Assembly: GCF_001025135.1 (NCBI RefSeq)
Contig: NZ_AP012323.1
Coordinates: 1,364,001-1,428,000, forward strand
Source: Bifidobacterium bifidum ATCC 29521 = JCM 1255 = DSM 20456
Lineage (GTDB): Bacteria; Actinomycetota; Actinomycetes; Actinomycetales; Bifidobacteriaceae
Length of the DNA: 64,000 bases
Direction: 5' to 3'
Shown here: positions 32,662-39,824 of the stretch, piece by piece
Position numbering within the stretch: position 1 is the stretch's first letter
How the letters are laid out: every line of letters starts with the position of its first letter
Notes under the pieces: model-generated
Seen by the model: the letters and a program-made list of their open reading frames with translations, nothing else
What the model was told of the DNA's origin: nothing
The model's database searches: none
Program-made: the position numbers and the translations under genes

Positions 32662-33603
32662 ATGATCATCACCACCGTATCCGGCGCATCAACGGCGTCC
32701 GGCAGTCCTGTCAACGGCATTCTGCTGGCGATCCACGCGGGAGCCGGCGACCGGAGCAAGGATGGCAACGCGCAGAAGACTGCGCAGGCCGAGCGCGATC
32801 TGCGTCGGGCGCTGGACGCCGGCTACGCGCTGCTCGAACAGGGCGCGCCCGCCGAGGATGCGGTATGCGCCGCGATTCATGTGATGGAGGATGCGCCGGA
32901 GTTCAACGCCGGTCGGGGCGCGGCGCTGACCAGCGAGGGAAAGGTGTCGATGGACGCCTGCCTGATGACCGGCGACGGCGAGGTCGGCTCCGCCGCCGGA
33001 CTGACCACGGCCCGGCATCCGATCGATGTGGCCCGGGCGGTCAAGGAGCGCGCCAAGCACACGATGTTCGCGCTGCCGGGCGAGAACCTGCTGCGCTCGT
33101 GGGGCATCGAATTGCGCGATCCGTCGTATTTCGTGACCGAGGAACGCCGGCGTTCGCTGGCACGCACCCAATCCGAGGGCGACGCCTGGGAGAAGCACGG
33201 CACGATCGGCGCGGTGGCGAGGGATGCCGCCGGACATGTGGCGGCGGGGACGTCCACGGGCGGCATCACGAACCAGATGCCGGGGCGCGTCGGGGATTCG
33301 CCGCTGCCCGGATGCGGCACGTACGCGGCCGATGACAGCGTCGCCGTGTCATGCACGGGTATCGGCGAGGCGTTCGTGAGGTCTGTCGCGGCGCATCAAA
33401 TCGCGGATCGTGTGCGGTTCGCCGGCCAGTCAGTGCAGGAGGCCGCTCAGGCCGCACTGGATGACGTGGCGGCCCGGCGCGGCGACGGCGGCGTCATCGT
33501 CATGCCGGCCAGCGGCGACGGCGTCATCGCCTACAACAGCGAGACGATGAACTACGGATACGTCACCGCCGACGGCGTCCGCGTCGTTCACGGCGCCGAA
33601 TAA
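32662..33603 (+). CDS. Isoaspartyl peptidase/L-asparaginase (plant type, Ntn hydrolase), 313 aa
   Basis: Precursor of a self-cleaving N-terminal nucleophile hydrolase. The cleavage site is KHG/TIGAV with catalytic Thr181, and the following CGTYA and TGIGEAFVR stretches are conserved in the family. The alpha chain part has GILLAIHAGAGD near residue 20 and PEFNAGRGAALT. The enzyme removes beta-aspartyl residues from peptides and can hydrolyse asparagine. AGGGAGGGAAC precedes the ATG. No signal peptide, so it is cytoplasmic. Confidence 0.93.
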   Translation: MIITTVSGASTASGSPVNGILLAIHAGAGDRSKDGNAQKTAQAERDLRRALDAGYALLEQGAPAEDAVCAAIHVMEDAPEFNAGRGAALTSEGKVSMDACLMTGDGEVGSAAGLTTARHPIDVARAVKERAKHTMFALPGENLLRSWGIELRDPSYFVTEERRRSLARTQSEGDAWEKHGTIGAVARDAAGHVAAGTSTGGITNQMPGRVGDSPLPGCGTYAADDSVAVSCTGIGEAFVRSVAAHQIADRVRFAGQSVQEAAQAALDDVAARRGDGGVIVMPASGDGVIAYNSETMNYGYVTADGVRVVHGAE

Positions 33604-33642
33604 CAACAGACGGCCTGCGCCATCCGACGACAGCTTCCGCCC

Positions 33643-33692
33643 ATCCCGCGAAAGTCCCATTTGCGGCGTGCGATATGGAACTTTCGCGGGAT
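33643..33692. repeat. AAAGTCCCAT palindrome, copy 2
   Basis: ATCCCGCGAAAGTCCCAT (33643-33660) and ATGGAACTTTCGCGGGAT (33675-33692) match at 17 of 18 in inverted orientation across 14 nt. It lies between the convergent isoaspartyl peptidase and proC genes and could end transcription of both. Confidence 0.8.
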
Positions 33693-33756
33693 AGGGCACC
33701 GGATGATATCGAGCTACACCGCGGATGACGACCGTCCGATGGACCCTTTTGCGGGG

Positions 33757-34560
33757 TCAGCCTACGATGGTGTCGACGGCGTCGATAACGGCTCCGCGGA
33801 AGCCGTCCTTCTCCAGCTTGGCGACGCCGCGGATCGTGGTGCCGCCGGGCGAGCAGACGGCATCCTTCATCGCTCCGGGATGGGTCCCGGTGGCCATGTA
33901 CAGCGCTCCCACGCCCTCGATCATCTTCGCGGCGAGCCGGTATGCGGTGGCCCGCTGCAGTCCGTACTGCACGCCGGCGTCACCCAGCGCCTCAATGTAC
34001 ATGTCGGTGAAGGCGGGTGCGCAGCCGGCCACCACCATGGCGATGGTCATGTGTGCGGTGTCGACGCGCTCGATCAGCGAAATCGGGCCGAACAGCGATT
34101 CGAAGACCTCCGTCTGCATGTCGGTGAGCGTGTTGTCGGTCTCGGTGACGAGCACGCCCTTGCCGACGGCCATCGGCGTGTTCGGAATCGTGCACTGGAT
34201 ATGGATGCTCTGAGCCAGATCGCCGAACAGCTTCTGGTACTTCGCCAGATCCCAGCCGGCGGCGATCGACACCACGAACCGTCCATTCTTGGCGAACTCG
34301 TCTGCGATGGGCTTGATGACGGATTCGATCTGATACGGCTTGATGGCGATGACCACCACGTCGGCCGCGGCGGCGACCTCACGCGCGCTGTGCAGTGGAC
34401 GCGCCCCGAGCTTCGCAGTGCTGGCTTCCAGCTTGTCGTAATGCGCCGCGCAGGCGACGATGTCGCCGCCGTTGACGACGCCCGCGTCGACGAGACCCTG
34501 CGCGATGGCCTGCGCCATGTTGCCATAGCCGATGAATCCTATGGTGATGTTCTGCGCCAT
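33757..34560 (-). CDS. proC: Pyrroline-5-carboxylate reductase, 267 aa
   Basis: Last enzyme of proline synthesis; reduces pyrroline-5-carboxylate with NAD(P)H. The Rossmann motif is IGFIGYGNMAQAI at the N terminus (GxGxMA type). VVIAIKPYQIESVI follows, and the dimerisation/catalytic C-terminal region contains TAHMTIAMVVAGCAPAF. AAGGAG lies 5 nt before the ATG. It follows a prolyl aminopeptidase-type gene on the same strand, 85 nt upstream, so proline release and synthesis may be coregulated. Confidence 0.95.
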   Translation of the reverse strand: MAQNITIGFIGYGNMAQAIAQGLVDAGVVNGGDIVACAAHYDKLEASTAKLGARPLHSAREVAAAADVVVIAIKPYQIESVIKPIADEFAKNGRFVVSIAAGWDLAKYQKLFGDLAQSIHIQCTIPNTPMAVGKGVLVTETDNTLTDMQTEVFESLFGPISLIERVDTAHMTIAMVVAGCAPAFTDMYIEALGDAGVQYGLQRATAYRLAAKMIEGVGALYMATGTHPGAMKDAVCSPGGTTIRGVAKLEKDGFRGAVIDAVDTIVG

Positions 34561-34645
34561 GATGCTCCTTGTTGTGTTGTTCATACGAAACAGATGCAGT
34601 TCGTCATGCCCCGCCGCGCACGGCCGCGAAGCGTACGACCGCACG

Positions 34646-36049
34646 CTAGAACAGCGATTCCAGGTCGCCGCGGTTGAGGGCCTCGTCGTAGAGATGGCGG
34701 AACACGAGATCGCCGTGCAGCCCGTCATGCTCGAACTCGTTGGTGACCCAGTAATGCGAGTTGCCGACACGGCTCAGCGTGTCGAGCTGCATGCCGGAAT
34801 CCACGTACATGTCGTCGAAATACACGGCCGATTGCAGCGGAACCTCGTTGCGGGCCAGCTGGTCGGCGTCATAGATCACACCGAATCTCGTATCCTCCAT
34901 CAGCAGGTCCATCGCCGGCTTGAACGGCCGCAGCGCGGACTCCTGCTCGAACATCCACGGGAACATCGCCTCGCCGGTGAAGGCCAGCGGGCGTTCGCCG
35001 GTCGAGAACCGGGGCATGGTGTCGCGCACGCGCTGTGCCGCCCAGCGAATCGGCTCGTCCAGTTCACCGTTCGCGTAGATGAACTCCTGCAGCGGCCAGT
35101 ACAGGGGACGCGAGGAGGTCGCGTTCATGACCTTCGCCAAGAACTCGTCGGACAACGCCGCCCCGGCTGAGACCGAACCGTCGCCGTCGACGAACGCATC
35201 GTCGAAAATCCAGTGCACGCGCTCGAAGCTTGGCTTCATGCCGAAGTCGGAGCCGAGGCATTGCAGGCGCTCCACGGTCAGCGGGTCGCCGTTCGGCAGC
35301 AGCGGGGTTCCCTCGGGCAGCGAGCCGGAATCGCCACCGATGCCGCCGGCTTCCGCGATCTCAGCCACGGTCGGCAGTTGATCCGCGACGGCGGCAACAC
35401 GATCGGCATCGACGCCGTAGCGCTCGTAAAACTGCGCGGTCTTGCGGGCCATGCGCGGGAACGTGTGCTCATAGACCTCGGTCGCGTTCGCCGGGACATG
35501 CGGGATGCCGCCGCAGGTGAAGCTCGCGGCCACTCCTTCGGGGAACAGCGACAGGTAGGTCAGCGTCAGGAATCCGCCATAGCTCTGGCCAAGCGTCACC
35601 CACGGCGAGCCGCCGAACTCGGTGCGGCGCAGATGTTCGAAGTCCCGCACGATCGAATCCGCGAGGAACCGCTTGAGGTAATCCGCTTGCGCACGCGCTC
35701 CCCCGGCGGCGAGCCTCGCCATGGCATGCGAGTCGACGCGCGAAGAGCGGCCCGTGCCGCGCTGATCCGGCAGCACCACACGGAAATGCTTGACCGCCTC
35801 CGCAATCCATCCGTCGCTCGACGGGTTCAGCAGCCTGGGTCCGGCCCCTCCCGGACCACCCTGCAGGAACACCAGCAGAGGCAGATCGTCATGCACGTGC
35901 TCGGGGGCGGTCACCACGCGGTAGAACAGGCTGATCGATTCCCCGTCAAAGCCGCGCCCCGGCTCATGACCGGCCCAATCAAGCGGCACCTTGGCCGACC
36001 GATCCTCGATATGCAGCCCCGGCACGTAATATTCGGCAAGCAGCGTCAT
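34646..36049 (-). CDS. Proline iminopeptidase-like alpha/beta hydrolase (S33), 467 aa
   Basis: Serine aminopeptidase of the S33 family that removes N-terminal proline from peptides. The nucleophile elbow is GQSYGG near residue 170, the oxyanion loop LQGGPGG near 69, the LPDQRGTGRSS region near 103, and the C-terminal His lies in SHYWVTNEFEHDGLHG. The long insertion between the core strands is typical of prolyl aminopeptidases of about 430-470 aa. AAAGGGAATGT precedes the ATG. The protein has no signal peptide. It lies upstream of proC. Confidence 0.92.
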   Translation of the reverse strand: MTLLAEYYVPGLHIEDRSAKVPLDWAGHEPGRGFDGESISLFYRVVTAPEHVHDDLPLLVFLQGGPGGAGPRLLNPSSDGWIAEAVKHFRVVLPDQRGTGRSSRVDSHAMARLAAGGARAQADYLKRFLADSIVRDFEHLRRTEFGGSPWVTLGQSYGGFLTLTYLSLFPEGVAASFTCGGIPHVPANATEVYEHTFPRMARKTAQFYERYGVDADRVAAVADQLPTVAEIAEAGGIGGDSGSLPEGTPLLPNGDPLTVERLQCLGSDFGMKPSFERVHWIFDDAFVDGDGSVSAGAALSDEFLAKVMNATSSRPLYWPLQEFIYANGELDEPIRWAAQRVRDTMPRFSTGERPLAFTGEAMFPWMFEQESALRPFKPAMDLLMEDTRFGVIYDADQLARNEVPLQSAVYFDDMYVDSGMQLDTLSRVGNSHYWVTNEFEHDGLHGDLVFRHLYDEALNRGDLESLF

Positions 36050-36242
36050 ACATTCCCTTTCATTGATGCACCCCGGCATCCCACGATGCCGTACCATTCT
36101 CGGTACCACTGTAGCCGACCGGCGGCGGAAACCCGATGGGATTCCCACCAACGAAACGCACCCCGCCCGACACGCCGCATCGCAATGAATCATCCGGCCG
36201 ACCGATGTGGGACGGGTCACCGCACGCGATACGCTGAACCGT

Positions 36243-38900
36243 ATGGGAATCATGGAACGAATCACCACGTGGAACAGGAAGCATGTGCTGCTCGCAGATG
36301 CCCTGTATGCGGTGATCATCTCCATCTTTTTCACGCTCATGGCCGGTACCAATGACAGCAATCCCGGCATCATCGCCTATTTCGACCATACGGTAATGGC
36401 CTTCTGGAGCTTCGTTCTGATGGTTCCCGTCGCGATGCGCCGGTGGAAGCCGCAGATGGCTACACTGCTGTTCGCCGGTCTGGTGGTCGTCCAACTGGCG
36501 TTCGGGCCGTCGATGGTATATGCCGACCTGATGGCGCCATGGATGCTGTATTCAGCCATCGTATATGCGGATCCGCGCAATTCGAAGGCGTTCATCGTAC
36601 TCGCCGTCGCCATCGGGGCCTTGGCGTCGCCCGTCATCATCTGGTCCGCCGATGCGGGTCCCATCCTCAATCAGGGCGTGCCCTTCGATGGACTCAGCCC
36701 CCTGGAGACATGTTCGGGGACATACATCTATGGTCTGAGCGGTGATTGCGCCACCACCATAGCGACAAGCTCAGTGGCCATATTCATCTTCATCGCCGTG
36801 TATCTGTTCGCGGCGATCATCGTCGCGTACTGGCAGCGGGCCCGGCGCATCACCGTCAGCATGATGCATGAGCGCAACGACGCCTTGCAGGCAAAAGAGG
36901 ATGAGGAACGCCATATCGCGGCGCTCGCCGAACGCGCCCGCATCGCGCGTGACATGCATGACGTGGTGGCGCACACACTGTCGATCATCATCATCCAATC
37001 CGACGGGGGCCGGTACGCGGGCGCCAACAATCCGGCGCTGGCCCGGCAGACCATGGAGACGATCCGTCATGAATCGGAGCGCGCGCTGCACGACATGAAA
37101 CGTCTGCTGGGCGTGTTCGGAGGGTCGGACCATGCCGATTACGCGGATGTGGACGCGCTGATCGACCAGGCGAGGGCGGCGGCCGGCATGGGGTGCACGA
37201 TTCGCAAGACCGTGTCCGGCCAGCCGCGGGCCGCCGCGCTCGGCGCACAGGCGAGCACCGCAATGTACCGCATGGTGCAGGAGGCGCTGACGAACGTGCG
37301 CAAATACGGCGGCCCGAACGTCACCGTGCAGATCAGCGAGATCTGGGGGGCTGACGGACTTCACGTCACCGTTGCCGACAATGGCCGCGGCGCGTCATCG
37401 TCGTTGGACGGCCACAAGCCCGGTTACGGACTGATCGGCATGCGCGAGCGAATCGGCGCGGTCGGCGGCAGCGTGACCAGTGGACCGCAGCTTGGCGGCG
37501 GCTTCGTGGTGTCCGGCTTCGTGCCGTACAGCACTGTCTCAACGCAGTCCGAGGCTGCTGCGCCGGCGTCCGAAAGCCCGAACGCGGCGTCTTCCGCTGC
37601 GGTGTCTTCGGGCGCGGCAATCATGCCGATGGCGGCCCCGACGACCGGAACGGTTTCAATGGCGACGGATACCGGGAATACCGGGGTCGTCAGTAATGTC
37701 GCGAACGCCCCGCAATCCGCCGTCGCCAGTCAAGTCGGTGTCGTCCAACCGGCCGGTGTCACGCAACCGGCCGGCGCAAAGATGCCCCGTCCGGTGTCGC
37801 AGATGTCATCAGTCCCGACACAAGCGCCGCCGGCGCCCATCACCATACGCCTGCGCACGATTCTGTCCGCCCTGCGTTCGAAGCCAATCCAGCAGGCATC
37901 CGCTACCGGGGAGCAGCGGCTCAACTGGATCGAGCGCATGTCGCAGTGGACCGAGCGGCATTATCTGCTGACCGACCTGCTGCTCACCATACTGGTGGCC
38001 TGGATGCTACTTTCCATCAATCCATCCGTCATATACGCCGAGGGACTGCAGCTCGACAACCGTTTCGACCGCGCATTGACGATCATCATCCTGATTCCGT
38101 TGATCTTCCGCCGCAGGTTCCCGGAATCCAGCGCGCTGGCGGTGGCCATCCTCGCCGCGCTTCAGCTGCTGTTCTTCGAGCCGGTCAGCCTGGCCGATAT
38201 CCTCGCTTCCCTTGTGGCCCTGTATTCCGCGGTGTTGTACGGCCGTGACAAGGCATGGCGATGGACGGGGATCGCCGCAATATCGGATTCCGTGCTGTTC
38301 GGCTGCAAGATCTTCGCCGCTCAAACCGGGTATCGAAGCATCTTCAGCATGCTGACTCATCCCCGCCCGGCATATTCCCTCGCGGCGACGCCCGCCGCGT
38401 TCGCATCGGCAATCATGTTCATGGTGATATCGCTGGCGTTGTGCATAAGCGCGACGGCCATGGCACAATGGGACCGATCCAGCGGATCGAACGCGCTGGT
38501 GCTGCAAGCCCGCGAGGAGGCGTTGCGCGCGGAGCAGGCCAAGCAGCGCATCCTGGCGGCGAACATGGAACGTGACCGCATCAGCGAGAGCATCCAGTCC
38601 GAGGTGACGATGACGCTGACCAGCGTGATCGACCAGGCGGTCGCCGGCCTGCGCATACTTGACGATTGCGAGCGTCACGGCGAACAGCCGTCGCCCGGGG
38701 CCATCTCCGAGGCGTTCGCGGCCATCGGATCACAGGGCCGTGCGGCGCTGGCCCACATGCGCAAGCTGCTGGGCGTGCTGCGCGAGACCGGATTCAGCGA
38801 TGAGGCTCACCGGCAAGAGCAGCCCGGCATGCAGCTCAGGCCCGCGGCATCGCTCGACAAGCAGCTGCACGATAGCCAGCTGCACGGCATCGCGTCGTAA
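36243..38900 (+). CDS. NarL-type sensor histidine kinase fused to a second, degenerate kinase half, 885 aa
   Basis: First module: six hydrophobic helices (about 15-215), then a HisKA_3 dimerisation helix with ARDMHDVVAHTLS and phospho-acceptor His239, then an HATPase domain (YRMVQEALTNVRKYG, VADNGRGAS, GYGLIGMRERI). An Ala/Pro/Val-rich linker (about 430-545) follows. The second module repeats the membrane part (about 570-755) and a coiled dimerisation helix, but the corresponding site reads ERDRISESIQSEV with no His, and no ATPase domain follows. So one protein carries an active kinase and a dead sensor half. The start at 36243 is tentative. The LuxR-type response regulator follows 107 nt later. 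Confidence 0.88.
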   Translation: MGIMERITTWNRKHVLLADALYAVIISIFFTLMAGTNDSNPGIIAYFDHTVMAFWSFVLMVPVAMRRWKPQMATLLFAGLVVVQLAFGPSMVYADLMAPWMLYSAIVYADPRNSKAFIVLAVAIGALASPVIIWSADAGPILNQGVPFDGLSPLETCSGTYIYGLSGDCATTIATSSVAIFIFIAVYLFAAIIVAYWQRARRITVSMMHERNDALQAKEDEERHIAALAERARIARDMHDVVAHTLSIIIIQSDGGRYAGANNPALARQTMETIRHESERALHDMKRLLGVFGGSDHADYADVDALIDQARAAAGMGCTIRKTVSGQPRAAALGAQASTAMYRMVQEALTNVRKYGGPNVTVQISEIWGADGLHVTVADNGRGASSSLDGHKPGYGLIGMRERIGAVGGSVTSGPQLGGGFVVSGFVPYSTVSTQSEAAAPASESPNAASSAAVSSGAAIMPMAAPTTGTVSMATDTGNTGVVSNVANAPQSAVASQVGVVQPAGVTQPAGAKMPRPVSQMSSVPTQAPPAPITIRLRTILSALRSKPIQQASATGEQRLNWIERMSQWTERHYLLTDLLLTILVAWMLLSINPSVIYAEGLQLDNRFDRALTIIILIPLIFRRRFPESSALAVAILAALQLLFFEPVSLADILASLVALYSAVLYGRDKAWRWTGIAAISDSVLFGCKIFAAQTGYRSIFSMLTHPRPAYSLAATPAAFASAIMFMVISLALCISATAMAQWDRSSGSNALVLQAREEALRAEQAKQRILAANMERDRISESIQSEVTMTLTSVIDQAVAGLRILDDCERHGEQPSPGAISEAFAAIGSQGRAALAHMRKLLGVLRETGFSDEAHRQEQPGMQLRPAASLDKQLHDSQLHGIAS

Positions 38901-39007
38901 TGAGACGGCGCTCCACGGCCTGCCGGGGATCATCCGACATGAATTCAGGGTTAAATCAGGGGGCGTGATGCGGGACTTGTTCGCCGATGTTGGATACAGT
39001 GGAAGGC

Positions 39008-39754
39008 ATGAGTGAGTTGCAAAGAATTCGGGTGGTCATCGCCGACGATCAGGAACTGGTGCGAACGGGATTCGCAATGGTGATCGGATCCCAGCCGGAC
39101 ATACAGGTGGTCGGGCAGGCGGGCGATGGCGCCCAGGCGGTGTCGTTGGCCGAATCGCTGCACCCCGATGTGGTGCTGATGGACGTGCGCATGCCCGGCA
39201 TGGACGGACTGGAAGCGACCAGCCGCATCAGCGCGCTGGAAGCGGCCGCCGGAGACGCGCCGCGCAAGACCCGCGTGATCATCCTGACGACGTTCGACTT
39301 GGACGAGTACGTGATGGCGGCTATCAACGCCGGCGCATCCGGATTCCTGCTCAAGGACACCGAGCCGGAGACGCTGCTGAGTTCTATTCGCACGGTATAT
39401 CAGGGCAACGCGATTATCGCGCCTTCGGCGACGAAGCGACTCATCGAAAAGATGATGGAAGACGGGTACACCAAGCATGGGTTGACGGCGACTGACGGCT
39501 ATGCGGACGGTTCGTCCACGATGCCCGTCGCCCGGCCGGTGGCATACACTGACCCGGAGCTGAACCTGCTGACCGAGCGGGAGCGTGAGGTGCTGGTGGA
39601 GATCGCCCCTGGATTGTCGAATCAGGAAATCGCCGACAAGCTGTTCATCAGCCTGCCAACCGCGAAAACGCACGTGGCGCATATCCTTGCCAAGATCAAT
39701 GCGCGCGACCGTGTCCAGGCCGTCGTCTTCGCCTACGACAACGGTCTGGTATAA
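39008..39754 (+). CDS. LuxR/NarL-family response regulator, 248 aa
   Basis: The receiver domain at residues 5-130 has acidic pocket ADDQ, phospho-acceptor Asp59 in VVLMDVRMPGMDG, the conserved Thr in ILTTF and Lys in FLLKDTEPE. The C-terminal LuxR HTH is LTEREREVLVEIAPGLSNQE followed by IADKLFISLPTAKTHVAHIL. A linker of 45 residues between domains is longer than average. The ATG at 39008 has GGAAGG just upstream. It is the partner of the kinase gene upstream. The FtsX-type ABC exporter nearby is a plausible target, by analogy with other systems. Confidence 0.95.
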   Translation: MSELQRIRVVIADDQELVRTGFAMVIGSQPDIQVVGQAGDGAQAVSLAESLHPDVVLMDVRMPGMDGLEATSRISALEAAAGDAPRKTRVIILTTFDLDEYVMAAINAGASGFLLKDTEPETLLSSIRTVYQGNAIIAPSATKRLIEKMMEDGYTKHGLTATDGYADGSSTMPVARPVAYTDPELNLLTEREREVLVEIAPGLSNQEIADKLFISLPTAKTHVAHILAKINARDRVQAVVFAYDNGLV

Positions 39755-39772
39755 GGCGAATATAAAATAAAC

Positions 39773-39818
39773 GCCCCCGCTGGCGGGGGCGCGATGCTCA
39801 GTCCGCCAGCGGGGGCGC
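39773..39818. repeat. GC-rich hairpin pair (terminator-like)
   Basis: GCCCCCGCTGGCGGGGGC (39773-39790) is a perfect palindrome; TCCGCCAGCGGGGGCG follows at about 39802. It sits between the convergent response regulator and PAP2 genes. Same family as 17168-17275. Confidence 0.75.
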
Positions 39819-39824
39819 TAGTTG

